Shown: one piece after another, positions 1 to 8,814 of the stretch
Layout: each line of letters starts with the position of its first letter
How positions within the stretch are numbered: position 1 is the stretch's first letter
Assembly (NCBI GenBank): GCA_905235845.1
Contig: CAJONG010000010.1
Coordinates: forward strand, 1 to 33,200
Direction of reading: 5' to 3'
Length of the DNA: 33,200 nt
From: an uncultured Lachnospiraceae bacterium
Lineage (GTDB): Bacteria; Bacillota; Clostridia; Lachnospirales; Lachnospiraceae
Translations under genes and position numbers: made by a program
Notes under the pieces: model-generated
Databases searched by the model: none
Told to the model about the DNA's origin: nothing
The model's input: only the letters and a program-made list of their open reading frames with translations

Positions 1-994
1 CTGACAGCCCACCCACATAGGATGATGCCATCACACCGCCTTTCTTGACCTGATCATTAAGAAGCGCAAGCGCTGCGGTGGTTCCCGGCGCTCCGGTCTG
101 CTCCAGTCCCATGGCACAGAGTATATCCGCAACACTGTCTCCGATCGCAGGCGTAGGCGCTAGCGACAGATCCACTATTCCGAAGGGAATACCCAGTCTT
201 CTGCTGGCCTCCTTTGCCACAAGCTGCCCTACCCTTGTCACCTTGAACGCAGTCTTTTTGATAGTCTCACACAGAACCTCGAAGGATTCACCCTTCACGC
301 TTCCAAGCACATGCTTGACCACTCCCGGGCCGCTTACTCCCACATTGATTATGGAATCGGTCTCGGTCACGCCGTGGAATGCTCCAGCCATAAAAGGATT
401 GTCATCCGGTGCATTACACAGTACCACAAGCTTAGTACAGCCTATGGAATCACTGTCCTTAGTAGCCTTAGCCGTCTCCTTGATGATATCGCCCATCAGC
501 CTTACACCGTCCATATTAAGACCTGTACGTGTAGAACCAAGCACGACGGAACTCATTATCCTCTCCGTGGATGAGAGAGCCACCGGTATTGAGCGTATGA
601 GCAATTCCTCTGCCTTAGTCATACCCTTGGCTGAAAGTGCCGTATATCCTCCGATAAAATTAACCCCGACTGCCTTAGCCGCCTTATCAAGCGTAAGCGC
701 TATCTTCACGAAATCCTCCGTGCTCCTGCAGGCAGATGCTCCGATAAGCCCTATAGGGGTAACGGATATCCTCCTATTGACTATAGGTACTCCAAGCTCC
801 GTGGATATATCCTCACCGGTCTTCACAAGATCCTTCGCAACCGTTGTGATCTTATTGAATATATTGTCACACAGCTTCGTAATATCATCCGATATACAGT
901 CATGCAGGCTTATCCCCAATGTGATGGTCCTCACATCGAGATTCTCCCGCTCGATCATCTTATTAGTCTCTTCTACCTCAAATATATTAACCAT
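1..994 (-). CDS. UPF0210/PFL-like family protein (DUF711), 3' end outside window
   Basis: This reading frame is absent from the ORF track because it runs off the left edge. Read from the ATG at 994 it begins [20 protein letters not shown] and continues [13 protein letters not shown], the start typical of the UPF0210 (DUF711) family. About 331 of the usual roughly 450 residues are present. Members resemble glycyl-radical enzymes in fold, but I know of no firmly established reaction. The ribosome binding site is weak (AGAAAGAGCAGAG). The gene lies 88 bp downstream of an ACT-domain gene on the same strand; this pair is a common arrangement in Firmicutes and suggests that the ACT protein regulates or partners it. 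Family assignment is by remembered similarity of the N-terminal and central segments; function is unknown. Confidence 0.8.
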   Translation of the reverse strand, partial: MVNIFEVEETNKMIERENLDVRTITLGISLHDCISDDITKLCDNIFNKITTVAKDLVKTGEDISTELGVPIVNRRISVTPIGLIGASACRSTEDFVKIALTLDKAAKAVGVNFIGGYTALSAKGMTKAEELLIRSIPVALSSTERIMSSVVLGSTRTGLNMDGVRLMGDIIKETAKATKDSDSIGCTKLVVLCNAPDDNPFMAGAFHGVTETDSIINVGVSGPGVVKHVLGSVKGESFEVLCETIKKTAFKVTRVGQLVAKEASRRLGIPFGIVDLSLAPTPAIGDSVADILCAMGLEQTGAPGTTAALALLNDQVKKGGVMASSYVGGLS

Positions 995-1082
995 GTCATT
1001 TACTCTGCTCTTTCTGTATCATATAGTTCATACACCAAGTCAGTCGTATTATATGGGAATTACGACACATGGATCATATGGC

Positions 1083-1355
1083 TTAGATTCTGTGCATTGC
1101 CGAGAAGATATCCTCGCTCTGGCACTTGATCTGTACTCCGATATCCTCACCGAGCTTCTCAAGCTCCGATGCGATATCCCCGAAGGCCTTGGTGGCAGCG
1201 GAAAAGTCTGTTATCATCATCATATTGAACCATCCCTGTACAATGGTCTGCGAGATATCCAGTATATTGATCCCGTTATCTGCAAGATATGTACATACCT
1301 TTGCGATTATCCCGACTGCATCATGCCCTACTACAGTGATTATTGTCTTTTTCAT
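1083..1355 (-). CDS. ACT domain-containing protein (UPF0237 family)
   Basis: The 90-residue product is essentially a single ACT domain. It opens MKKTIITVVGHDAVGIIAKV and continues with the beta-alpha-beta pattern (YLADNGINILDISQTIVQG). This matches the UPF0237 family in sequence and length. ACT domains usually bind small ligands, often amino acids, and control a partner enzyme; no ligand can be read from the sequence. An AGGAG motif lies 11 nt upstream of the ATG. The gene directly precedes the UPF0210 gene on the same strand, the usual neighbour of this family, so the two are probably co-transcribed and may work together. Confidence 0.85.
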   Translation of the reverse strand: MKKTIITVVGHDAVGIIAKVCTYLADNGINILDISQTIVQGWFNMMMITDFSAATKAFGDIASELEKLGEDIGVQIKCQSEDIFSAMHRI

Positions 1356-1426
1356 TATTATCTGTTCTCCTGACCGCTATATTATTATATTCCGCTTATG
1401 CGCTTATGCTTCCGGACAAGCGTATC

Positions 1427-2143
1427 CTACAGGTCCTCAAGCAATTTTATCAGATCCGCGAACGTACCCTTAGGGCCATCCCACGGATGCTCCTTGCTTG
1501 CTATCATCGTATCCGTCACAAGATATCCGTCCATTCCCGTAAGAGTACATGCAGCATACATATCCTCTTCCTCATCATTGCCTATCATAAGGCACTCTGA
1601 CGCTGATACCTTAAGTCTGTCGCATACGGTCTCAAAATACTTCGGATTGGGCTTACAATAGCTGTCTGACTCATATGAAGTCACAAGGTCAAAATCCTCC
1701 GGCTTAAGCCCTACCCAGCCCATACGCGTCACCTGCCCGACCATAGGGAACAAAGGATTGGTGGCAAGTGCCACTAAATCAGCCTTTTTACGGGATAATT
1801 CCACTGCCTTTACCGCATATGGATTATCCTGCGTGAACATCCTGGCATCCTTAAATTCCTTACAATAGAAGTCATCACACTCTGCCATTATGCCCTTATC
1901 GGTCACTCCGGTCTCCCTATAGAAGCATTCCCAGAACGCATCCAGATTACTTCGGCTTCCGTCATTACGGACCATGGCCGCCGTACCCTTCCATACGGAT
2001 GCGATGAGCTTATCCGCAGGTATCCCGTAGGGCGCCAGCCTCTTAGCTAAAAGCTCAAAATATCCGTCCGTAAATTCCTTCATATCCATCGGTACCAGCG
2101 TTCCGTCCATATCATACAGAATTGCCTTATATCTCTTACTCAC
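1427..2143 (-). CDS. HAD superfamily hydrolase (phosphatase-like)
   Basis: The 238-residue protein carries the HAD motifs in order: motif I DMDGT with nucleophile Asp11 and acid/base Asp13, motif II around ALATN, motif III Lys in CKPNPKYF, and motif IV IGNDEEEDM. A helical cap sits between motifs I and II, giving a subclass I layout. Substrate cannot be inferred; most such enzymes remove phosphate from small metabolites. The start is GTG with an AAGGAG site 5 nt upstream. It sits downstream of the WalJ-like gene with 106 bp between, so it may be in its own unit. A more specific name such as phosphoglycolate phosphatase is not justified. Confidence 0.85.
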   Translation of the reverse strand: MSKRYKAILYDMDGTLVPMDMKEFTDGYFELLAKRLAPYGIPADKLIASVWKGTAAMVRNDGSRSNLDAFWECFYRETGVTDKGIMAECDDFYCKEFKDARMFTQDNPYAVKAVELSRKKADLVALATNPLFPMVGQVTRMGWVGLKPEDFDLVTSYESDSYCKPNPKYFETVCDRLKVSASECLMIGNDEEEDMYAACTLTGMDGYLVTDTMIASKEHPWDGPKGTFADLIKLLEDL

Positions 2144-2249
2144 ATATACTCCTTATGTCTTTATATATTCGGCTTATATTAACCGCTTTTATTTATCCCC
2201 CTTTTTATCCGCCAGGATCTATCATGCAGCAGCGGTCTGTCCTTTAAGT

Positions 2250-3047
2250 CTACAGTTCGATAATACAGGTCGGTTCGCTTCTCTTAGCCACGATCATCTC
2301 AAAATCATTGGCATGGTATTCATTATCTCCGGCCTCTATCTCAAGTCTTACAGTCTCATAGGCAAGCTCAGGCAGATTATTCTCCTTACTTAAATGTCCT
2401 AATACTATGGTACTTAACCTGTCACAGGCGATATCGCTTAGAAGTCTTCCCGCTGTCTCATTGGAGAGATGTCCGCGTTCCGACAGTATCCTCTGCTTAA
2501 GCTGGTATGGATAGGGACCTACCTGCAGCATCCTGATATCATGATTGGCCTCCAATAGGAGCACATCCATCCCCTTAAGATGTTCCACCACGTAGTCATC
2601 ATATATGCCCATATCCGTAGCTATCGCGATCCTTTTGCCGCCTCCATCAAAGCTGTATGCCACAGGGTCTGCCGCATCATGGGAAACCCTCATGGAACTG
2701 ACACTAATGTCACCCAGCGTAAAATCCCTGTCCGGAGTGATCTCTACGAACAGCTCCGGCGGTATATATCCCAGAGTGGGATTAAGCTGGATCTGCTTAA
2801 GAGTGGCCGCAGTACCGTATATTGGCACGGGATACTTGCGTACGAATACCCCAAGCCCCTGAATATGATCGGCATGCTCATGAGTTATCAGTATCGCATC
2901 TATATCTCCGCCCTTAAGTCCCGTCGTCTTAAGCCCCTCTTCGATCTTCTTCTTGCTTATCCCCGCATCTACTAACAGATGAGTTCTCTCGCTTCCGATA
3001 TATATGGAATTACCGCTGCTTCCGCTGGCTATGGGACACATTCTCAT
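2250..3047 (-). CDS. MBL-fold metallohydrolase, WalJ/YycJ-like
   Basis: The 265-residue protein begins with a GSSGNSIYIG motif and has the metal-binding motif THEHADHIQG, then downstream conserved His/Asp positions (SHDAADP, TDMGIY, LEANHD, LGHLSKEN). This set is characteristic of the YycJ/WalJ branch of metallo-beta-lactamase-fold proteins, thought to be a nuclease linked to DNA metabolism or cell-wall signalling in Firmicutes. The ATG overlaps the stop of the FtsA-like gene as ATGA, which points to translational coupling. Classical WalJ is found beside walRK; no such genes are here, so the family branch is a similarity call and the physiological role is inferred only. Confidence 0.8.
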   Translation of the reverse strand: MRMCPIASGSSGNSIYIGSERTHLLVDAGISKKKIEEGLKTTGLKGGDIDAILITHEHADHIQGLGVFVRKYPVPIYGTAATLKQIQLNPTLGYIPPELFVEITPDRDFTLGDISVSSMRVSHDAADPVAYSFDGGGKRIAIATDMGIYDDYVVEHLKGMDVLLLEANHDIRMLQVGPYPYQLKQRILSERGHLSNETAGRLLSDIACDRLSTIVLGHLSKENNLPELAYETVRLEIEAGDNEYHANDFEMIVAKRSEPTCIIEL

Positions 3048-5116
3048 GATTTTCTTTCCTTATCCCAGTATATCTCTATATTCTCATCGCCATGCAACTG
3101 CTCCATATATTCGGCATTGTGCCCGTTAATGGTCGTTATGAGCGTACCCTTGGCCTTAGTCCTGTCAAAGTCTATCTCATCGAATACATCCACGAATACA
3201 TACCTGCTCTTGCCCTTAAGCTCAATCGGCTTGCCGTTTACCATGACAGATATATTGAACGCCGGACGCTCCACAGATTTTACTTCGTCCTCATCGATAT
3301 CCTTCTCTATCACTTCCTCCACATAATTGGTCGGCACATATGCACTGCCATCAAAGTTCCCGTCCGTAACCTCCCATGATACGGTAAAATTCTCATATAC
3401 CTTGGTATCCTCATCGGCAGGAGAATTATTCACCATGCATACGCTGTCAGGTGCCACTGTTATATCCATGAAGGTCTCTATCTGCGATACCGTATAATAA
3501 TCAAGGATCTCTATCACATCATCGCTTACTATATCATAATATTCCGACTGAAGTGTACCGTTGACGGAAGCATACTTGGGGAGATCCACACTGTTGCCGT
3601 TGACGTTTATCGTAAGTATCGCCTTGTACTCCGGCAGTTCGCCTATTGTCATATGAGCAGCTTCGCCGGCCGTAGACTCCTCAACCACTATGATGTCATT
3701 CTCTTTAATGGGCGAATGCAGATTAGCTGCTACACCATTGACCTTGATAACAGCCGCTTCACCCATCTGTCCCCTGATAATGCGCTTATTACCGTTAATT
3801 GTAAATTCAAGCTCCGGACCGCTCTTAGGGAAGAAGCCTCCGCCCTGGAAGTCCGTCTGCATCGCCGCATCCATTACCGACAGGTTATTGTTATTATATA
3901 GCTTTACCTTACTGCCGTTGAAGCTGACCATTACGAAGTTATTGCTCTCTTCATAGTAATTAAGGCATATACCTATCGGAGTAACTAAAAGCGAATCTAT
4001 GGGAAGCTCCGTATGCTCGAATACAATATCCTGCATCACTTCCTTACCCCTTAGTGCCACTCTCTCGGATGCAAGTCCAAGCTTCTTGGCAAGACTCTCC
4101 GTATATCCCGGCACCATACCGCCGCCGCCTACGACGAAGACGGCTCCCACGCTTTTACCGCCGTTTAATTCCTTGATCTTATTCGCCGCAAGCTTGGCCA
4201 TCTCATCCACATCCTTAGCCAGAAGTGTCTTGATCTGCTTCTGGGTGATGGTCAGCTTAGTTCCCATTATATCTTCATATTCTATCACCTGCTCGGTGTC
4301 GGCCTTACGCTTGATTATCTCTGCGCCATTGAAGTCGACCATGCAGTGGTTGGCTATACGCTCAGTCAGGCTGTCTCCGGCTGTGGGTATCATTCCAAAA
4401 GCGATTATGGAGCCATCCTTGGTGACCGATATATCCGATGTACCTGCTCCCACATCCACAAGTGCGATATTAAGAAGCCTGAACCTCTCCGGGATAGCAA
4501 GCTGTATGGCTGCTATAGGCTCCAGAGTCAGATTGGCTACTTCAAGCCCGGCCATCTCCACGGATTTATACAGGCCGTCCACCACATCATCCGGCAGGAA
4601 TGTGGCGATCATATCCACACCTATGACCTTAGCCTTGTGATTCTCCAGATTGGATATAATGAAGTCATTAAGATAATATCTCACCGGACTGCTTCCAACG
4701 CAGTAGAAGTGCATATCCGTCTTATTCTCATCAAGGAATTCCTTATATGCGTCTTCGATAGCTACGGAATTAAGAGTATATATATCCTCTGCCGTGACCG
4801 TTCTCTCTTCCTCAAGATCTATCTCCGAGTGTGTCTGCATGGTCTGCAGCACACGTCCGGCAGCCGCTATACATACGCGCTTTAATTCTCCGCCGATCTG
4901 TTTCTCCAGCCTTCGTTTAACATCCGATATGGTCTCGGCTACCCGTCCGATATCATGAATCTGTCCGTCTAACATGGAGCGGGTATCATGCTCCTTATTG
5001 CACTGAGCAACGACCACGAAATTCTTGCCCTGCTTATATCCGACCGTACCTACTATGCTTCTGGTTCCTATGTCCAGTCCGAATACCATCTGATTAGGAT
5101 TGCCGCTATCTTCCAT
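3044..5116 (-). CDS. FtsA-like actin-fold ATPase with long C-terminal extension
   Basis: The first 400 residues or so have the actin/Hsp70 ATPase layout of FtsA: phosphate-1 loop (FGLDIGTRSIVGTVGY), phosphate-2 loop (ALVDVGAGTSDIS) and adenosine motif (FVVGGGGMVPGY). About 290 further residues follow, rich in beta-strand-like segments with recurring IKVNG / TINVNG / VMVNGKPI units that could be small repeated beta domains. Classical FtsA is about 420 residues and ends in an amphipathic helix; none is evident here. I chose the internal ATG at 5116 because GGAGG lies 5 nt upstream; the ORF-track start at 5137 lacks such a site. It overlaps coaE by 11 bp and walJ by 4 bp. A role in division or envelope assembly is inferred from the domain only. 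Confidence 0.8.
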   Translation of the reverse strand: MEDSGNPNQMVFGLDIGTRSIVGTVGYKQGKNFVVVAQCNKEHDTRSMLDGQIHDIGRVAETISDVKRRLEKQIGGELKRVCIAAAGRVLQTMQTHSEIDLEEERTVTAEDIYTLNSVAIEDAYKEFLDENKTDMHFYCVGSSPVRYYLNDFIISNLENHKAKVIGVDMIATFLPDDVVDGLYKSVEMAGLEVANLTLEPIAAIQLAIPERFRLLNIALVDVGAGTSDISVTKDGSIIAFGMIPTAGDSLTERIANHCMVDFNGAEIIKRKADTEQVIEYEDIMGTKLTITQKQIKTLLAKDVDEMAKLAANKIKELNGGKSVGAVFVVGGGGMVPGYTESLAKKLGLASERVALRGKEVMQDIVFEHTELPIDSLLVTPIGICLNYYEESNNFVMVSFNGSKVKLYNNNNLSVMDAAMQTDFQGGGFFPKSGPELEFTINGNKRIIRGQMGEAAVIKVNGVAANLHSPIKENDIIVVEESTAGEAAHMTIGELPEYKAILTINVNGNSVDLPKYASVNGTLQSEYYDIVSDDVIEILDYYTVSQIETFMDITVAPDSVCMVNNSPADEDTKVYENFTVSWEVTDGNFDGSAYVPTNYVEEVIEKDIDEDEVKSVERPAFNISVMVNGKPIELKGKSRYVFVDVFDEIDFDRTKAKGTLITTINGHNAEYMEQLHGDENIEIYWDKERKS

Positions 5117-5708
5117 CTCTACCTCCAAGCCTTTCATCTATCTGCTTAATTGTGACACTCATGTCACCGCTATTATCTATCACATAGTCACTGCCTGCTC
5201 TGAACATCGAATCGCTTAACTGACTGGCCATAATATTGTCGATCTTCTCATCGCTGTATCCCCTGCCCTCCTTAAGTCGTCTGCGCCTCACCTCTTCGTC
5301 AGCATATATATACCACATCTCATCCACATAATCACCAAAACCGCACTCTATAAGCAGTGCCGCTTCTATGAAAAAAAACTCCGGTCTGCCTTCACTCCTC
5401 GCCTTATTGCCCTTATCCTTTATACGACCTATGACAGCCGGGTGGATGATGTCATTGACCCTCTTACGCAGGCTCTCATCGACATATATGGCCGATGCCA
5501 TCTTCTTCCTGTCGATATATCCGTCATCATCAAGTACCTCTCTGCCAAGAAGAGCCACTATGTCTTCATAGCATTCTTCTCCCGGCTCTTTGACCTCATT
5601 ACCTATATCGTCCGCCGTGATGACCTCACAGTCATAGCTGTCTCTTATATACTTAAGTATTCTGCTTTTGCCGGAACCTACACCGCCGGTTACACCTATT
5701 ATCTTCAA
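5106..5708 (-). CDS. coaE: Dephospho-CoA kinase
   Basis: CoaE phosphorylates the ribose 3'-hydroxyl of dephospho-CoA, the last step of coenzyme A synthesis. The 200-residue product starts MKIIGVTGGVGSGKS, a textbook CoaE P-loop at residues 8-15. It continues with ADDIGNEV near the substrate site, the IHPAV segment and the lid region ending in RLKEGRGYSDEKID. Length fits the family. The start is TTG at 5708, supported by the family's N-terminus and an AGGGG stretch 9 nt upstream. It lies 55 bp after polA and overlaps the FtsA-like gene, so it belongs to the same operon; polA-coaE adjacency is common in Firmicutes. Confidence 0.95.
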   Translation of the reverse strand: MKIIGVTGGVGSGKSRILKYIRDSYDCEVITADDIGNEVKEPGEECYEDIVALLGREVLDDDGYIDRKKMASAIYVDESLRKRVNDIIHPAVIGRIKDKGNKARSEGRPEFFFIEAALLIECGFGDYVDEMWYIYADEEVRRRRLKEGRGYSDEKIDNIMASQLSDSMFRAGSDYVIDNSGDMSVTIKQIDERLGGRDGR

Positions 5709-5763
5709 CCTCGTTTCCCCTATAAGCCTTCATCATCGGATATGACAGGGCGCCAAGCGAAGA

Positions 5764-8451
5764 TCACTTGGCTTCGTACCAGTCATTGCCGTCATGGACA
5801 TCAACCTCAAGCCTTACGGCAAGCTTCGCCGCATTCTCCATCTCACGCTTAAGAAGCATTGCTGCCTTGGCAGCATCCTCCTGCTTAACCTCTATAAGGA
5901 GTTCGTCATGCACCTGTATGAGTATCCTTGCATCCGGCAATTCCTTATTAAGGGTATTATACACCCTTATCATGGCTATCTTCATGATATCCGCGGCAGT
6001 GCCCTGAATGGGGCTGTTCATGGCTACTCTCTCTCCGAACTGCCTCATCATATAATTGCTGTTCTTAAGCTCGGGGATCGGTCTTCGCCTTCCGTACATA
6101 GTAGTCACATAGCCCTTATCCTTGGCATCCGATACCTGCTTATCAAGGAAAGCCTTGACTCCCGGATAGGTCACAAAATATTCCTCTATATACTCCGTTG
6201 CTTCCTTGCGTGATATGCCAAGATCCTGACTTAATCCGAATGAGCTGATGCCGTATACAAGGCCGAAATTCACTGCCTTGGCATCCCTTCTTTTCTCCGG
6301 TGTCACCTCATCAAAGGGAATATGGAAGACCTTGCTCGCTGTTATCTTATGTATGTCCGCATCCATTCCGTATGCTTCTATAAGTCCTTCATCCTGTGAC
6401 ATATGAGCAAGCAGTCTTAGCTCTATCTGGGAATAGTCCGCATCTACGAAGACATATCCGTCCTTCGGCACGAAGCACTTCCTTATCTTCCTGCCAAGCT
6501 CCGTCCTTATGGGTATATTCTGAAGGTTGGGGTCCGTAGAGCTTATGCGTCCCGTAGCCGTTATGGTCTGATTGAAGGTCGTATGTATCCTTCCGTCCTC
6601 TGCTATGCAGTCAAGCAATCCTTCTGCGTATGTACTCTTAAGCTTGGTAAGTCCTCTGTATTCGAGTATATCATTTACTATTGGATAGTCCGGTGCAAGC
6701 TTCTCAAGCACATCCGCCGCCGTTGAATATCCGCTCTTGGTCTTCTTGCCTCCCTGTATCCCAAGCTTTTCAAAAAGGATCTCTCCAAGCTGCTTCGGAG
6801 AATTGATGTTGAATTCCTCTCCGGCCTGCCTGTAGATGGCCTCTTCAAGCTCACCTATACGACCCGTGAGCGAATCACCGTATTCCATAAGCTTACCACG
6901 GTCTACGGCTATACCCTCCTTCTCGCAAGCGTATAAGACTCTGCCAAGAGGAAGCTCTATATCCGTATAGAGCTCATACATGCCCTCATCCTTAAGCCTC
7001 TTAATCATATCATCCCTGTCGGAAGCAAGCATATGGGTTATCGTACCCGGAGCCATGACATATTCCTTGGCCTTGATGGGATTAAGAAGATATGCCACAA
7101 GCTCCATATCATCTATATGTGGCTTGATATGGCCCTTATCATCTATTATCACCTCAACACCTGCTTCGCTTAAAGCTTCATATGCAGCCTTGAGGTCATA
7201 TGTGTATGCCTTTACATTAGGAGAGCCTATTGCAGATGCAAGTCCCTTCAGGATATCGGTACACTTGATCCCATCACCGGGAGTGACCGTATATGTCCTG
7301 CCCCCACAGGTTAATGACAGGCAGTCTATAAGCATCTTATCCTCAGAGTCTGCTTCATCCCCCGCTGTGCCATCCGGATTAAAGCCCAGTGCTTCAAGGT
7401 TAAGACCTATCTGACCGTTCTCCTCTTCCTTAACCCTTTTATCCGTCTTAAGAGATCCTGCCCTATGTATATAAAAAGCAAGCTCACCCTTAATACCTTC
7501 AATTATCCTCTTATATGCTTCTCTGTCGTTTACTTCCGTTATATCTGCGGTGTTATCATCTTCTGTGGATCCGACCTTACCCTCGAATCGGGTAAGTATA
7601 CGCTTAAGTCCCAGAGTCTTAAGCAGTTCGTATGCCTTATCTGTATACAGATTGCCGACCTTTATATCATCCCAGTTGACACCTGTGTCACAATCCGTCT
7701 TGATAGTGGCAAGCCATTTACTCAACTCTGCCTTGTCCCTGTTGGCCTCCAGCGTATCATGAAGTCCCTTCTTGGTTATCTTGTCAAGATTGGCATATAT
7801 ATTGTCTACACTGCCGTATTCCACAAGCAGAGCTGTGGCTGTCTTCTCGCCGACTTTTGGTACTCCCGGGATATTATCCGACGAATCGCCCATCAGTGCC
7901 TTAAGCTCAATTATCCCGGCAGGAGGAACCTGATACTTATCTATCACATCCTGTGTGTGATACATCTCCACCTCGGTCTTGCCGCCCTTGGTCTTGGGCA
8001 GCACTATCTTGACCTTATCCGATGCGATCTGCAGAAGATCCCTGTCACCGGATACAAGGCTCACCTCCATCCCCTCACTCTCCGCCTTTCTTGCAAGAGA
8101 ACCAAGGATATCATCCGCTTCCCAGCCTTCATGCGTCACTATGGTTATACCCATGGCTGTAAGTACATCCTTAAGCACGGGCACCTGCTCCCTAAGCTCC
8201 TCCGGCATGGGCTTACGCGTACCCTTGTATTCGGCATATCTCTCATGTCTGAAGGTCGGAGCACTCATATCGAATGCCACGCAGAGATGATCCGGCTTCT
8301 CATCATCCATGAGCTTGAAGAGTATATTAAGAAAACCATATATGGCATTGACATGCAGACCTGACTCATTGCTAAGCTCCGGCACGCCGTAGAAAGCCCT
8401 GTTCACTATGCTATGCCCGTCTATAAGCATCAGTTTACTCATATTTTTCAC
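5764..8451 (-). CDS. polA: DNA polymerase I
   Basis: The 895-residue protein has three parts. Residues 1 to about 290 form the 5'-3' exonuclease/flap nuclease (KLMLIDGHSI, GWEADDILGSLA, GVPKVGEKTA). A middle domain follows in which the canonical Asp-Thr-Glu exonuclease motif is replaced (LAFYIHRAG), so 3'-5' proofreading is probably lost, as in many Firmicutes enzymes. The last 400 residues are the family A polymerase: motif A VDADYSQIELRLLAH, motif B RRDAKAVNFGLVYGIS, motif C QVHDELLIE. It fills repair gaps and removes RNA primers. The track start is GTG at 8451; ATG at 8442 is an equally possible start, and neither has a strong ribosome binding site. It begins 15 bp after the zinc-finger gene. 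Confidence 0.97.
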   Translation of the reverse strand: MKNMSKLMLIDGHSIVNRAFYGVPELSNESGLHVNAIYGFLNILFKLMDDEKPDHLCVAFDMSAPTFRHERYAEYKGTRKPMPEELREQVPVLKDVLTAMGITIVTHEGWEADDILGSLARKAESEGMEVSLVSGDRDLLQIASDKVKIVLPKTKGGKTEVEMYHTQDVIDKYQVPPAGIIELKALMGDSSDNIPGVPKVGEKTATALLVEYGSVDNIYANLDKITKKGLHDTLEANRDKAELSKWLATIKTDCDTGVNWDDIKVGNLYTDKAYELLKTLGLKRILTRFEGKVGSTEDDNTADITEVNDREAYKRIIEGIKGELAFYIHRAGSLKTDKRVKEEENGQIGLNLEALGFNPDGTAGDEADSEDKMLIDCLSLTCGGRTYTVTPGDGIKCTDILKGLASAIGSPNVKAYTYDLKAAYEALSEAGVEVIIDDKGHIKPHIDDMELVAYLLNPIKAKEYVMAPGTITHMLASDRDDMIKRLKDEGMYELYTDIELPLGRVLYACEKEGIAVDRGKLMEYGDSLTGRIGELEEAIYRQAGEEFNINSPKQLGEILFEKLGIQGGKKTKSGYSTAADVLEKLAPDYPIVNDILEYRGLTKLKSTYAEGLLDCIAEDGRIHTTFNQTITATGRISSTDPNLQNIPIRTELGRKIRKCFVPKDGYVFVDADYSQIELRLLAHMSQDEGLIEAYGMDADIHKITASKVFHIPFDEVTPEKRRDAKAVNFGLVYGISSFGLSQDLGISRKEATEYIEEYFVTYPGVKAFLDKQVSDAKDKGYVTTMYGRRRPIPELKNSNYMMRQFGERVAMNSPIQGTAADIMKIAMIRVYNTLNKELPDARILIQVHDELLIEVKQEDAAKAAMLLKREMENAAKLAVRLEVDVHDGNDWYEAK

Positions 8452-8466
8452 ACTAATCCCATGTCA

Positions 8467-8814
8467 CTACATCAGAATGAATACAAGCACCAGAATGAAG
8501 ATGATAGCAGCTCCTGCTATGGCTTCCATCCAGTATATGATCACATTCTCGGTGTGCTTACGCTTAAGCTTTTTCCTGTAAGCAGCCACCTTCTCCGACA
8601 ATTCCCTATCCAGATTGAAGCTCATCCCACTCTCAAGTCTGGCTGTTCCTTCCTTAACAAGGTACTGTATATGCAGTTCCTCCCGACACTCCTTGCATTC
8701 CTCCATGTGCTCTAAGAATCTTCCGCCTCTCTTACCGTCAAGCTTGCCGTCAAGCCATACTGGAATGAGCCTTATGAACTCCTTATGATCCATGGATGCA
8801 TTGTGCTTTTTCAT
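8467..8814 (-). CDS. Putative anti-sigma-type zinc-finger membrane protein
   Basis: The 115-residue protein has an N-terminal cytosolic part with a His-x3-Cys-x2-Cys motif (HMEECKECREEL), the signature of zf-HC2/anti-sigma-like zinc fingers. A basic stretch (YRKKLKRKH) follows, then a single C-terminal membrane helix (AIAGAAIIFILVLVFIL). This is the shape of a short membrane-bound ZAS-type protein. No sigma factor gene is adjacent, so an anti-sigma role is not supported by context. Its ATG overlaps the hisS stop (TGATG), implying coupled translation; a second ATG at 8793 is possible. It sits between hisS and polA. Confidence 0.6.
   Translation of the reverse strand: MKKHNASMDHKEFIRLIPVWLDGKLDGKRGGRFLEHMEECKECREELHIQYLVKEGTARLESGMSFNLDRELSEKVAAYRKKLKRKHTENVIIYWMEAIAGAAIIFILVLVFILM

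Noticed and set aside
78-1373. 431-residue plus-strand ORF
   Set aside because: It is the antisense shadow of the UPF0210 and ACT genes, with low-complexity Ser/Leu/Ile composition and no family motifs.
7465-8364. 299-residue plus-strand ORF opposite polA
   Set aside because: It lies wholly within polA, which carries all family A polymerase and flap-nuclease motifs on the minus strand.
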